Shown one piece after another: positions 22,295-33,809 of a stretch of DNA of 64,000 nt. The position numbers and the translations under genes were made by a program. This DNA comes from Pyralis farinalis (taxonomy: Eukaryota > Arthropoda > Insecta > Lepidoptera > Pyralidae), in the NCBI GenBank assembly GCA_947507595.1, contig OX382277.1:434001-498000 (forward strand), given 5' to 3'. Every line of letters begins with the position of its first letter. Position 1 is the first letter of the stretch. Under the pieces are notes generated by a model, which was given only the letters and a program-made list of their open reading frames with translations, searched no databases and was not told the origin of the DNA.

Positions 22295-23510
22295 TGGTAT
22301 ACAAAAAATCTAACAATATACGTTCAACTCCGGGGATAGTGCCAACTGTAATGGAAACAAAGGCGGCTGTACGAGCACGTCGTGTTCAGAAGGCTGGACA
22401 CGACGAGTCATGTCACAGAACGAGGTTAAACGTGCCGTCGCTCGCAGACCCGCCAACGTATTCACAGCGCGCAGCGTCGCGCGCCGGACGCACTCCGCTG
22501 CTCGGTGACGACGGTGTTACTTCCCAAAAAACGTTGACAATAAAATATGGTTCATTTTTTTACCACTACTAATCAAATAAGTAAAATACACAGCCATAGA
22601 AACATTCATAAGTAATAACAGCCTTTATGAAATTATGTACAATTGTTGAAAAAAAAACCGAAGTTCCTTTCTCAAATAAACAAAGCCGACATCTGGCTTC
22701 GATAACGAACTCCGACATCGCAGGCCGGGGGTCTACATTGGATGTTCGTCGACGGATAACGGGCGCGGGCGGGAAAAAAATCAAGATTACTTACAAACAA
22801 TTATATTTTAATTACCTCTGCCAGCCGGAGCTCCTCTCACACCCCCCTTCCGGCCCCACCCCCGCACCCAACCGCCCTGAACAACATCCAATTAAAATGC
22901 TAATTTATTTTCCGTCAAATTCCGTCGCAGACTGCGGCGACAAGCTTTATTTAAAGCCTGCAGTCGTGTACCTTCTTAACTAAATAGTTAACAAATACAA
23001 TCTAGCTCACATTTTTTATACTAGGCCGCGTGGCAAACAACCTGGCCCGGCTCACGTGACCCGCCGTCCGCCGTCCAGGACACGGTCGCAGCAATTTTTC
23101 GGGGTCTCTTGATGATCACTAGCAGGAACACAATCTCCAGAGAACTGTTATTCGGCAGCGGTCTTATAAGTGAGGTGTCTTTCCACTTCTGTTGAGCGTC
23201 ATTGTGCCTCACCTCTCTTTCACCTGAAGTCCGTCGGCGAGTCGACAGGCCGCGCCGGGCGTCTGTTACTTGTCCTATGAAAATAAATGTGAGTCACAAC
23301 ACCGCGACGACACCAAGAGATAAATTATTTTGTAATAAATTAATTTTTCACCCAACTGATTATGTATAATTACAAAGAAGAAAAAAAATAACTAGCAGAC
23401 TCTAGTAAGAAATTAATAGAAGATTACTGCGGCTTTCATTAAATTTTTGTTTATCACTAATATATCAAAAGTTTAATTCAAGTTAACAAATTAGAACAGA
23501 CTCACATTTT
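22295..23510. other. Anonymous sequence with GC-rich patches
   Basis: GC-rich, CpG-bearing stretches at 22370-22530 and 22680-22800 lie in AT-rich DNA. Open frames there (22279-22572, 22627-22983) show no family motifs. A host exon or promoter cannot be excluded but cannot be supported. Confidence 0.3.
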
Positions 23511-23511
23511 T

Positions 23512-23722
23512 TTATACTACGTCGGGGGGCATACAAGCATACGGCCCACCTGATGTAAAGCGGGTACCGTAGCCTATTTACGCTTGCGAAATATTAAGTA
23601 TCACTCGCGCGATGCCTCCTCTACTGCTTACACAGCAACTCCTTGGGAGCTTACCGGTGACCTCACAAACACGCAGGAATACAACAACCCTCTAGAGAGG
23701 TGTTATTTGGCTGAAACATGGG
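23512..23722 (-). mobile_element. SINE family 1, 3' half, minus strand
   Basis: Left end tttttatactacgtcggggg, then acggcccacctgatgtaaag and acctcacaaacacgcaggaa; ends in the gttatttggctg block. The tRNA-like head is missing. Confidence 0.8.
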
Positions 23723-23759
23723 CTCCTGCAGTAGGCTATCGCATACTATGAAGTTCAGT

Positions 23760-23935
23760 CTTATTTCATTTCCTAATCTGATAGGATTGGGGGGTAGTGA
23801 GGGGAAGGGTCCGCTTCCTAACCCTAAGGATTTGGTGGTGATACTGGTTTTGACATGGAGCGACCGGCGCCAGACCTCCACAAGCCAGGGGGCAAACGAT
23901 TAACATTCTTGGACCAAGTTGTTGTTTTTCTACAT
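23760..23935 (-). mobile_element. SINE family 2, 3' portion, minus strand
   Basis: tttcctaatctgataggatt, gggtccgcttcctaa and tggagcgaccggcgccagac match the tail half of the family. The head half is interrupted by an RTE fragment; a small further piece (tgtacataaatccgaaaa) lies at 24102. Confidence 0.65.
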
Positions 23936-23964
23936 AGCCGAGCAACTGATAATTGTGAAAATGT

Positions 23965-24080
23965 ACATCTATCTATCTATAACTTCAAGTCAAATCCCTT
24001 GTAGTGTAGGCAGGTTGAACCGATCGCCGTGACTCGATCCATACACACCTCACTCGATTCTTTAACATTCATAGCTCTTC
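23965..24080 (-). mobile_element. RTE LINE 3' UTR fragment
   Basis: Plus-strand words ctatctataacttcaagtca and cctcactcgattctttaaca are the reverse complement of the RTE tail at 57180-57312 (ttaaagaagcgagtgaggtg, gcgtgaagttatagatagat). Only the tail is present. Confidence 0.6.
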
Positions 24081-24159
24081 TAATGTACACTTTCGGTAAA
24101 AGTGTACATAAATCCGAAAATAATAATTTATGGCATACATGACCCACACAATGACGGGA

Positions 24160-24365
24160 ATGACGCGGCTTTGACACCAACGCTCGTGGGTTCTATTCCC
24201 ACACAAGGCAAACATTTGTGTGTGGATATTTTAAGAGAGGTAGGGCGCGTCAAGCAGCCCGCCTGGGGAAGTACCTCCGCCTCACAGAAAACCGCAGCCT
24301 AATAACAACTCCCTAGAGGGTTGTTGTGTTCCTGCGTGTGAGTGAGGTCACCAGTAACATAGTAA
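24160..24365 (+). mobile_element. SINE family 1, 5' half, plus strand
   Basis: Starts in the head (aacgctcgtgggttctattc, a B box with one change), then gaggtagggcgcgtcaagca, gaagtacctccgcctcacag and gtgttcctgcgtgtgagtga; the 3' half is missing. Confidence 0.75.
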
Positions 24366-24560
24366 AATCAAACAAGTAGGCCGACTCGACCCCCGAGCGA
24401 ACGATAATAGCCTAAACACGTAGGGCTGTCGCTTATAGTTTATACAATCGTCAAAAATACATAGTCTATCTATATACAAAAAAAAAACCCCCAGTAGGTG
24501 AATCATCAGGGATCTATAATACAAAGTTTTTCTTAATTATTTTTTGTACATAGACCAGGA
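24366..24560 (-). repeat. Dispersed repeat R5, minus copy
   Basis: agcgaacgataatagcctaa, atagtttatacaatcgtcaa, atcatcagggatctataata and attttttgtacatagacc are reverse complements of the copy at 10443-10625. Confidence 0.75.
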
Positions 24561-24689
24561 GCTGACTATTGTATTGAAGTTATATACACCTTTAGGCGCG
24601 TTATGAAAAAATGATGAGTGAAATTTTAAGATACTGTAATACAAAAGTAACAGGTTGAAGCTGCCCTCTAAACCGCTCATTAAGTCATG

Positions 24690-25035
24690 AAAAATATGCT
24701 CAAAGCTGCAGACAAATAACAATTCCCTGGAGGGTTATTGTGTTCATGCAAGTGAGTGACGTTATTACCTCACGGAAAACTGCAGCCATATAACGTCATG
24801 TAACGTCACTCACTCGCCTGAACACAACAACCGTCCAGGGAATTGTTATTTGGCTGCAGATTACTGTGAGGTGTTAACGTCTCTCACTCGCATGAACACA
24901 ACAATCCTCAAGGGAATTTTTATTCGGCTGCAGTTTTGAGCATATTTTTCGTGAGGTAGTAACGTCACTCACTCGCATGAACGCAACATCTGTCCAGCGA
25001 ATTGTTATTTGGCTGCAGTTTTCCGTGAAGTAATA
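24690..25035. repeat. Inverted cluster of SINE-1 body segments
   Basis: About four copies of a 70-80-bp module (ctgcag...aaataacaattccctggagg...gtgttcatgc) occur, the first in plus and the others in minus orientation. The outer word aaaaatatgctcaaagctgcag at 24690-24711 pairs with 24928-24949 (22 bp, one mismatch). The imperfect pairing extends inward to about 80 bp per arm. Confidence 0.7.
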
Positions 25036-25149
25036 TGATACTAAAATTGTGCGTACAAGTCTAATCTCATATAATGAATAAACGTTATGTAGAGTGTGCA
25101 TAGTCCTTAGTTTATAGCTAATGTAATTGCTTCTTAATAATAGTACGTT

Positions 25150-26095
25150 TTGTACGTGAGTTGAGACTTAAGTTAAGGCAGAAAGAGCATGAAAGTAGGA
25201 TAAAGGCGGTCGAAATACGAGCGTTGCACAAAATTTGCGGCGTAATGATGTTAGAAACACTAAATCGTCGGTGTCGGTGCGTCGGTGTTAAAATAAGAAA
25301 AGGCAGGCTCCGTTAGTTCGGACATATAGAAGGAATGCAGAATGAAACCGGTTGAGAATGCGCAAGCTTGCATGAAGTCAATTCTAAAACTTCCTACTCC
25401 TACAAATTTCTTCTGATTAAATTCGTTTGTGAGTTCCAAGGCAGCTGTAGTTTAACCCCCGGGACGGCAATGGACTTCACTGTTCATTGCCTTTTTTGTG
25501 GTCGCCGCTGTTAATTCTGGCTACACAGGAGACACAGTGGTGGGTATGAGTGGTGGGCCTGTCCCGTTAAAAAAAAAAAAAAAAAAAAAGCTTGCATTGC
25601 CAGAGGAACACCTGGCTCGTCAATTATATAACAATATTTTTTTTTTTTAAACTTTGTCGGTCATTTTGACCATGTTCCAATATGATATTGGTTTTTAAGA
25701 CATTCCTATTCTACTTTTTTATGCTGAATCCGAATCTGAAGTCAAAATTCAAATATTTGAAAAAGCGACAGACACACACACAGACAAACGCACACACAGA
25801 CAAACTATAGATTTCATATAGGAACGGTGTTCCTGAAAATGACGAAGCGGATATACAACGCAAAAGTGGAGAGACCTAGTAGCCGAGGAAGCCAAGACTT
25901 ACCTACCGTGAGCAAACGGGTCGTGTTCTATCAGGTGATGTCAGGAACCCTTGAAACGGGCGAGCGTGCATGAGAAGAACAACGAGTGTTAAAGAAGCGA
26001 GTGAGGTGTGCGAGGATCGAGTCACGCGGCGCTCGGCTCTCTTTACCTACCTCGCAAGATATTTGGCGTGAAGTTGTAGATAGAGATAGGTGTCT
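25150..26095 (+). pseudogene. RTE-type LINE 3' part with nested insertions
   Basis: 25190-25330 still shows the WQ-(K/R)-E-H-E-S-R-I-K-A-V-E and KICGVM blocks in broken frames, then AAAATAAGAAAAGGC near the end of the coding part. 25838-26095 is the family 3' UTR (ggaagccaagacttacctac, ctatcaggtgatgtcagga, gaagcgagtgaggtgtgcga) ending in gtagatagagatagg. Between them lie a LINE tail (25375-25589) and an unidentified 250-bp stretch with CA-rich repeats. Confidence 0.65.
25375..25589 (+). mobile_element. LINE 3' end with poly(A) nested in the RTE tail
   Basis: A 3' UTR with caatggacttcactgttcat and gtgggcctgtcccgtt ends in about 20 A residues. The 10-bp word aagcttgcat stands both directly left (about 25365-25374) and directly right of the A tail, a probable target-site duplication. 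Confidence 0.65.
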
Positions 26096-26376
26096 CAGGA
26101 GAGAATATATACTTTTATCGTTGGAGTTGAACTAGTTGTTTTATTACCTGCTCTCCTGTATCGTGTGGCGTTCAGCACTGTAATTAATTATGAGCTTAGT
26201 TGGCCCATGTTCACACACAAAAGTAATTTCTAATAGAGAGAATTAATGCTGATGTATGTGACTGCAGTCGAACATAACATTATAGAAAATATTATACAAA
26301 ACTTGAAACAAGAACAAACGAATATAAATCTTTGTTCGGCGCCGAGGAGCTCGTCGAAGTTCCCGCTGAATATTTT

Positions 26377-26568
26377 TGAACGATTCAATACTGAACTATG
26401 GAAGATGGCTCCCTCTGGTAGTTTAAAATGAAACAAACTAGTGTGTATCGAACCGATAAAAATTATTAATTTCCAATCCCTATACATAAATGATGTAACG
26501 CAACCATAGCGTGAGTCAACTCGACCTCAACGCCATCTATTGTAACATAATTGATATAAACTTATACA
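26377..26568 (-). repeat. BEL/Pao 3' LTR (192 bp)
   Basis: On the minus strand it opens with TGTATAAGTTTATATC and closes with GAATCGTTCA, giving TG...CA ends. It matches the two parts of the 5' LTR with few differences, suggesting a fairly recent insertion. 192 bp is short for a BEL/Pao LTR. Confidence 0.92.
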
Positions 26569-26858
26569 TACCGCCCACCAAGGACATTATTGTCCTTTCA
26601 ATTTAAATCCGCCCACCATGAAGATAGTTATGAAATAAATTACACAAACCATGTCCATGAAAACAAATAACTACGAGTATTATGGTATGTCCAATTGATC
26701 ATGTAGGAACAGAAAATATAACTATACGTCGCCCGAGGACACGGTCCCTGAAGTCTACACTGGGCTTTACAAATAATAGCCTAACAATAAATGAAGACTA
26801 ACAACAAAAAAAAAAAAAATTAAACATTACTCTTTATGTACTCTACACATTCTACTAA
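26569..26858 (-). other. BEL/Pao 3' untranslated region with polypurine tract
   Basis: No frame is present. The minus strand ends in tggtgggcggta directly before the 3' LTR. An A-run at about 26805-26820 (plus strand) lies close to the integrase stop. Confidence 0.7.
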
Positions 26859-28361
26859 TTACTTACACACAGGTAAAATACATATTTTGGCGGTTGGCCG
26901 CTTTATCTGCGAATTGTGAGTTTGTATTGTTACAACTCGTGTTATGTTGTCCTTTCCAGAATGTTTGACAACCACTCGACCAGGCAACCAACGACTGGGA
27001 GGTAGTTCATCTTCCTTTATAAGAACTACATCACCGATTTCAGGTTCCGGGTTTTGGTACGACCACCTATATCGATGAAGAAATTTAGTCAAATATTCTT
27101 GCGACCAGCGTCTCCAGAAGTTTTGAGTCAGTTTCTGAACTAGTTGCCATCTTCGCAGGCAGGAGATATTAGATTGTTCGTAATTATCGTCAGGAACTGC
27201 TAGTAAAGGACCTCCCACAAGGAAGTGACCTGGAGTTAGCACTTCGATGGAATCCTGATCTGAATCAATTCTTGATAGAGGCCGTGAATTAAGACAGGCT
27301 TCAATCTGTGTCAACACCGTTGACAACTCCTCATACGTCAATGTTAACTCACCAAGTACACGTTTTAAGTGGAATTTAGTAGATTTTATCCCTGCCTCCC
27401 ATAATCCACCAAAGTTGGGGGAGTGTGGAGGGATAAAATGCCAGGTCGTGCCGTTTGTCGCTAGACATTCCGCTACTTCTTTAAAGGAGTTTGAGTTCTG
27501 TGCTGCAAATAGGCTCTGTAATTCCCGACAGCCTCCAACAAAATTTGTTCCTTTGTCGCTCCATAAATTGGTATATAATCCTCGACGAGCAACAAATCGT
27601 CTAAAAGCTGCTAAAAATGATTGAGTAGTAAGATCGCCAACCACTTCTAAATGAATTGCTCTAGTTGTCATGCATATGAAGAGGCAAATATATCCTTTTG
27701 TCGATTGATAGCCGCATCCCTTATTCGTGCGCACGCTAATGGGTCCCGCAAAATCGACGCCACTGCTTTGAAAAACACGCCCTGGCGTTAGTCTTGATGA
27801 AGGAAGTTGTCCCATTAGCTGTGTTGCAGATGGGGCTGAATAGCGGATGCATTTTATACATTTTCGAACGCGAGCCTTTACCAATAGCTTACCACCCAAA
27901 ATGTAATACTTAGTGCCAAGTAAAGTCATCATTAACTGAGGGCCGCCATGTAAAGATTTACAATGAGCATCGTCAACAATTAGATCTGTGAGATGTGATT
28001 TTTTGGGTAGTAGGATTGGGTGTTTGGCATTATTCTCAAGTTGTGATTTCTGAAGTCTTCCGCCTACACGCAAAATTCCGCTGTGGTCTAAAAATGGGTT
28101 TAGTGACTTCAGTGGGCCTTTAATAGTACTATACTCCTTATTTTTTTCTAAGTGAGCTAATTCTTCTCTGAAGTTTTCCTTTTGACATATTTTCACGCAT
28201 GTTTCTAAAGCCTTTCTTAATTCTTGGGATGAAAGATATGTGGTATCTGGTTTCTGATTATCTTTTCTGAGACTGAGAAAGCGCCTACAGTACGCTATTA
28301 CCCGTACTAATCTAGTCAATGAAGAATATTTCTCAGAGATTGTATTATCAGTGACCGTCAA
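26859..28361 (-). pseudogene. pol: BEL/Pao integrase region (shifted off the pol frame)
   Basis: 500 codons covering the end of pol. An HHCC zinc module is seen (H133, H138, C168, C171), then the catalytic DDE core with D203 (GVDFAGP), D269 (WSDKGTNF) and E322 (LWEAGIKS). The C-terminal region, with LRRWQLVQKLTQNFWRRW and GDVVLIKED, is characteristic of Pao-type integrases. It inserts element cDNA into chromosomes. All core residues are present. The open frame is separated from the RNase H frame by a stop at 28409 and a shift between 28361 and 28409, so it would not be made as part of Pol in this copy. Confidence 0.9.
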
Positions 28362-28408
28362 ATGAACCTTTGCTTCTTCTATTTGTGTTTCAATGTCCTT
28401 GGGTCTGT

Positions 28409-29227
28409 TTAACTCACAACTTCCTTATGCAAAAACGTGGGACCATTGAACCACATTGCTTGATTCACTAGATCTGATGGGTCGACGCCTCGAGATGCAC
28501 AATCAGCAGGGTTCTGGCTCGATGATACATGAGACCATTGATGAGATTCTAATGTAGACTGTATTTCAGATACCCTGTTTGCCACAAACGTTTGCCATTT
28601 ACTTGGGTGACTGCTCAACCAAGCCAAGACTACGGTTGAATCAGTCCAAGCTCGAATATTACTCTTGCTGATTCCCATAACTACTGACACTTCAACTAAA
28701 AGTCTGGTTACTAGAACCGCACCACAAAGTTCCAGCCTAGGAATTGAAATTTGTTTGATTGATGCGACTTTCGTTTTAGCAGTGATTAGAGTAACGTGGA
28801 TGACATTATCGATATCTATTAAACGTAGGTAGACTGCTGCTGCATAAGCTGTTTTTGACGCATCTGAGAATCCATGCAGCTCTACTCGTGATTCTCTGAA
28901 ACTTGCTCCAAGCCACCGAGGTATGTTTATTCCAGCCAGTTTAGACAAGCCGGAGCGGTAGGTATGCCACTCCCCTTTTAAATTGCTTGAAACCTCATCG
29001 TCCCAATCCACACCCGATATCCAAAGCTTTTGAATTAGTACTTTAGCTATGATCACACTTGGTGCCAACCAACCGAGTGGGTCATATAACTTAGCTATTT
29101 CAGAAATAATTTTTCTTTTTGTTACAGGACCAATTATCTGCGGCGGGACGACTACAGAGTATTTGAATACATCAGCCGAGCGGTTCCAGGTGAGTCCTAA
29201 CAATTTTACTACTTTATCTAATTTCAA
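28409..29227 (-). pseudogene. pol: BEL/Pao RT connection and RNase H segment
   Basis: 272 codons. The first part (LYDPLGWLAPSVIIAKVLIQ) is the RT thumb/connection typical of Pao elements. The RNase H part has GFSDAS near residue 120, IPRLELCGA near 162, WTDSTVVLAWL near 194 and NPADCASRG near 239, giving the acidic residues needed for RNA strand removal. The frame begins after a one-base shift at 29313-29320 and ends at a TGA/TAA-type stop just before the integrase frame. Its apparent start is only the first in-frame initiator after the shift. Confidence 0.88.
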
Positions 29228-29282
29228 ATTTAAAATATTTTGTGAATTTGCTTGCTGAATTCTATCTAAAAGTTCTTCGCTG

Positions 29283-32069
29283 TTACTTATCCATTTTTGT
29301 AGTTCGAATCCTGTTTTTTTTTAAAAGCTGATTCATTTGCTCGTAAATTAAAATTCCTTCTGCTACAGAGTTACAGGACGTTAAAAGGTCATCCATGTAG
29401 AAGTCATTTAGTACTCGTTCTGCAGCCATTGGAAACTGTGCTCCATGGTCTAAAGCAGTTTGCTGTAGCGTTTTTACCGTCAAGTATGGAGCAGCTGCAG
29501 TGCCGAAGGTAACTCTTTTTATCCTGTAATCTTGCACCTCATCTGTTTCGCTCTCCTTCCACACTATGCGTTGAAAATCTGCATCTTGTTCATGAACTTT
29601 AATTTGGCGATACATTTTTATAATGTCCGCCGCTAAACATATTTTAGACATTCTCCATTTCATGATTAAATGCCTCAATTCCGGTTGTAGCGCTGGGCCG
29701 ATCATTAATGTATCATTTAATGATACTCCCTTATTATTTTTCGCAGAAGCATCGAACACTACTCGCACTTTCGTAGTGTCTTTATCATCCCTCAAGACCG
29801 CGTGATGAGGTAAGTAACAACATTGGTCATTTACTTTTTCCTTTTCAGGTATCCTCTCCATATGATCCAGATGTAAGTATTCTTCTATAACTTCTGTATA
29901 CTTTACTCTCAACTCTTCGTTTTTGTTTAACCTGTTTATTAATCCCTTTAATCTCTTTTCAGCGATATCTCTAGAATTGCCATTCACGCATTCAGGATAC
30001 TCATTTTTGAATGGAAGACGTACTATGTACCTCCCATCTTCATCGCGCGTCGTAGTTCTAGTGTAAAATCTTTCACATCTCATCTCTTCTTCAGTTAAGA
30101 TTTTCTGGGATGAACTCTTGATGTCGTGTTCTATTTCCCAAAATCTCTTAAGAAAGTCATTATCATTTGCACATAAATGCATTGCAATAACATTTTTAGC
30201 CGAACCTGGTAACCTACCGACTGCACCAGACAGTATCCAGCCTAGTGAAGTTGCTTGAGCTATTGGTGAATTTGAGGGTCCCTTCTTAACCCCTGCTTCA
30301 ATAACTTCTGCATATATTTCAGCTCCTAACAAAATATCTATTTTGTTTGGTGTATGATATTCCGGGTCCGCAAGTTGTATTTTGTTCAGATCTAACCAAT
30401 CTAGTTCCACGACCTTTTTACTGGGCAAAAAAGTGGTAATATTCTTTAAAACATAAGCTTGTACTTTTATTCTTATTTCAGGCCTTACCCGCGACTGTAT
30501 TTCAAACTGAATCATGAATTTGGAAGTTAAAGTTTTATTACCGTCCAGACCGGAGATAATTCCTTTTACTGGAATTCTCTTTGCTCCTAAATACTGAGCT
30601 GTTGCCTCCGTGACAAAGGATGCCTGTGACCCTTGATCTAACAATGCCCTGATTAATCGTCTCTCCCCGTTAGCCGTCTCAGCATGTACGACGGCAGTCG
30701 CAAGAAGTATCTGACTATGAACCGGTGACTGACCCGATGAATAACATGAAACTATTGGCTCGCTGCCTGCATCTTCTGCACCTGAAATATCTACACTTTC
30801 TTCACAATTGTCATAGGTAACGAAAGCGGCAGCGGCAGAATTTTGTGAGTCACCAGAACTCGATATATTGGATGTAGTCTTAGGATGTAATAGGGAATGA
30901 TGTTTTCTTTTACATATTCTACAGGTGACAGGACTTTGACAAGCTCTGACCGAGTGGTTACACCCTAGACAATTAAAGCACATACGGTTTTTAGTTACAA
31001 ATTCATGTCGAGCAACGTAATCCATTTGTATAAATTTTTTGCAGAAGCATAGCTTGTGATTTTCGGAACACAATTCGCAGGTAAGATTTGATACGTGCAT
31101 ACATTTTGGTTTCGGTTTAGTGAAATCAGTTTGCTTATATGATACATTAGGTTTACTATCCAAAAATTCAATTGCTCTGTATCTACTAGTCAAAAATTCC
31201 TTAAACTGTTCATAAGATGGCAAATCATCAGACGACTTACTACAATTCGTAAAATTAAACTCCCACTGTCTCCTAGTTTCAGAATCTAACTTTAACGTTA
31301 AAATATGAATCACCATAATGTCCCAACTATTGATATCAATACCCAGGTCCGACAATGTGGCTAAACAATCGTTGGTTGTATCAATTAATTCCTTTATACC
31401 AGTAGCCGTCTCATTAACTAAATTCTTTTGACTTAAAAATCTTTTCAATGTTTGATTACATACATACTTTTTATTATTATACCTCTCTTCTAGAAGATGC
31501 CAACACCTTTCGTAATTGCTATCAACAATCGGAATGTGACGCAATAATTGTTCTGCCTCACCGTTTAGGTAACCCTTAAGGTAGTGTAATTTCTCGACAT
31601 TACTTAACGTTTTATTATGATGTATTAATGATTTAAATAAATCACGAAACGTAGACCACTCTGAATAACTTCCCGAAAAGCGGTGTATGAAAATCTTTGG
31701 CAATTTAATTTGTGACGAAATATTTGCACCATGAGAGTTATCTATTTCCGACGTACTAGGCTGACTACCAATAAACATAAATAACTTATTTTTTAATTCA
31801 CACTTCAAAGTGATATACTGGTCTTCGGATGTATCATACAAATCCTCATCCATGTAACTAGATGCTTGTAACTCTATCGGATCTGAACTACATATTATCT
31901 CTTTATGACCCGCTAAAAATTCACTCCATAGTTGTTCTAATGACTCTAATCTACCTTCTATATATTCTCTTGACCACCTGTCCTTAGGTGTCTTCTTAAA
32001 ATTAAGATAAGCCTTCTTGATACGCGAACTTAAATCATTTTGAAAAGCAACTAAAGCCTGCATTTTCAA
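29283..32069 (-). pseudogene. gag-pol: BEL/Pao gag-protease-RT, frameshifted in RT
   Basis: 928 codons from an ATG at 32069. Residues 115-270 form the Pao Gag region (LPKIFIHRFSGSYSEWSTF, LKGYLNGEAEQLL). Cys/His clusters lie at about 323-350, 364-377 (CFNCLGCNHSVRAC) and 383-396, and the retropepsin (LLDQGSQASFV, active site DQG) near 476-486. RT has VRVVFDAS near 769, LAADIIKMY near 812 and YMDD at 891-894. The frame is diverted at a homopolymer (T-run at 29313-29320 on plus) just after the YMDD domain, giving a short aberrant end. Gag would package RNA; PR and RT would mature and copy it. Confidence 0.92.
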
Positions 32070-32790
32070 TATTTATAAATCAAATATATCAGACAGAATT
32101 ATTTTCACAGAACATGAAATAAACAATCGATTGAAGCGAATTGAAAGACTAAAATACCAACATGTATATAAACGCTAAATTATCTATGCGCATAACTCAA
32201 TTCGTATTCCTTGAAGTTTATATTTCACAAGTTATAAAATGAGAAAACAATTACAAGTTGATGAAAATTCAAAAACTAAAATATTTTACAAGTGTTTTCA
32301 ATTCTAACTAAAATTGGGCATAGGTTCCCCGTATTAACCTTTTTTACAGAATTATTCTAAGTGTTTTAAGACACTAAACTTACTATAGTCCATATAAATA
32401 AAGTCCAAAATGGCTTGACAAATAAACTGAACGAGAAGTTATTTTCTTTCTTGAACAGAAGGTTAAGAACTGAACGACTTTTATGTAGAAAGTAAAATGT
32501 ACTCACTATTTTTCCGGACTCACTATCACCATTCCACTTAACTCACTTCCTGATGACAGAGAGTGATTGGAACCCCCGTACTGCTTCTTCTCACGTTGCG
32601 CCCCCTCACCACTTCCTGACGTTGTTGGCTCCTCTTGCTCGCACCAACGCCGTCTTCAGTCTGCCGTCTCGCTCACTCTTTGAGCGTTCAGCAGCACCGA
32701 TGAAACCTGAGCAGCGATCCACTGCCCCTACTAGGTTTGTACTCGCACAACACAAACTTCTTATTGCACTTGATCATTACTACTAATCAT
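32070..32790 (-). other. BEL/Pao 5' untranslated leader
   Basis: About 720 bp between primer-binding site and gag start. The half next to gag is AT-rich, the half next to the LTR is richer in GC. A plus-strand frame here (32553-32786) is antisense and not considered a gene. Confidence 0.7.
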
Positions 32791-32808
32791 ATCCGGCTCG
32801 AAGGACCA
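32791..32808 (-). other. BEL/Pao primer-binding site, complementary to tRNA-Tyr
   Basis: The minus strand reads tggtccttcgagccggat, two bases inside the 5' LTR. It is complementary to the 3' end of animal tRNA-Tyr (...CCGGCTCGAAGGA plus CCA). The tRNA sequence is from general knowledge, not a search. Confidence 0.8.
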
Positions 32809-32883
32809 AATGAACGATTCAATACTGAACTATGGAAGATGACTCCCTCTGGTAGTTTAAAATGAAACAAACCAGTGTGTATC

Positions 32884-33117
32884 GAACCGATAAAAATTTA
32901 TTAATTTCCAATCCCTATACATAAATGATGTAACGCAACCATAGCGTACGCTCCGATATTCAGGAATCGTAGAATGTCACTTAGAAATAAGTGTACACTC
33001 GAACCGATAAAAATTTATTAATTTCCAATCCCTATACATAAATGATGTAACGCAACCATAGCGTACGCTCCGATATTCAGGAATCGTAGAATGTCACTTA
33101 GAAATAAGTGTACACTC
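32884..33117 (+). repeat. 117-bp direct duplication spanning the LTR/LINE junction
   Basis: 32884-33000 and 33001-33117 are practically identical. Each unit is 64 bp of LTR (gaaccgataaaaattt... to catagcgt) followed by 53 bp of LINE (acgctccgatattcagg... to gtgtacactc), so duplication followed LINE insertion. Confidence 0.95.
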
Positions 33118-33809
33118 TACAAAGCCTGCATCCGCCCCGTTCTTACTTACGCCAGCGTAGTGTTCGCACACGCTGCGCGCTGCCATCTGGCAAAGCTCCA
33201 GATTATCCAAAACCGGTTTGCTCGTAACGCAACCGGCGCCCCTCACTATCTCAGGGTCGCAGATCTCCATCTCGACCTTGAACTCCCTTCCATCATTAGT
33301 TTCATGAAGAAAGCGTCTAGACGCTACTTCGAAACTGCCTCCCAACACCCCAACCCATTGATAGCCCGCGCTGTCAATTACACCCCGCGGATCGACGCCC
33401 GGGGGTTCCGGCGCAGACCGCGGAATTCACTCTTTGATCCCGATGATCGCATTACTGTTGCGAACGCCCCCTACCTCTCCCCCTCTAACCCCAACACTCC
33501 AGACACACACCGCGCTCGGCGGCTCCGGGCGCGAAGAGTAAGGACTTCTGCGCGATATACCAGGTACCGGTAGCCCACGGTACCTGGGCGCCTCTCTCCG
33601 ACAGGCCCTTCAGGCACGAACCCGCGTGTTCGATTGATTCTCCAGCGACGTCCTGAGCCGAGGTCCGACCCCTCTCGGGGGCCCTTAGGCTGTCGCTTAA
33701 CTTTGTTTTTCTAGGCTGTGGCGCCTCACGCCCGCCTCTCTAGTCCGGTGACGTAGTGACAGCCCACTCGACGCTAACTACATAGTCAGGTCTAAAAAAA
33801 AAAAAAAAA
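32948..33809 (+). pseudogene. 5'-truncated Jockey-type LINE in the BEL 5' LTR
   Basis: The frame 33091-33573 (160 codons) encodes the C-terminal part of a Jockey-clade RT: KACIRPVLTYASVVFAHAA, LAKLQIIQNRFARNATGAP, LHLDLELPSI, then an Arg/Pro-rich end. Catalytic RT and endonuclease are missing. The 3' UTR is GC-richer than its surroundings and ends in a 16-base poly(A) at 33794-33809. Orientation is opposite to the BEL element. No target duplication is present; instead a few LTR bases are lost. Confidence 0.88.

Noticed and set aside
32553..32786. 77-codon plus-strand gene
   Set aside because: It lies antisense in the BEL/Pao leader and shows no features.
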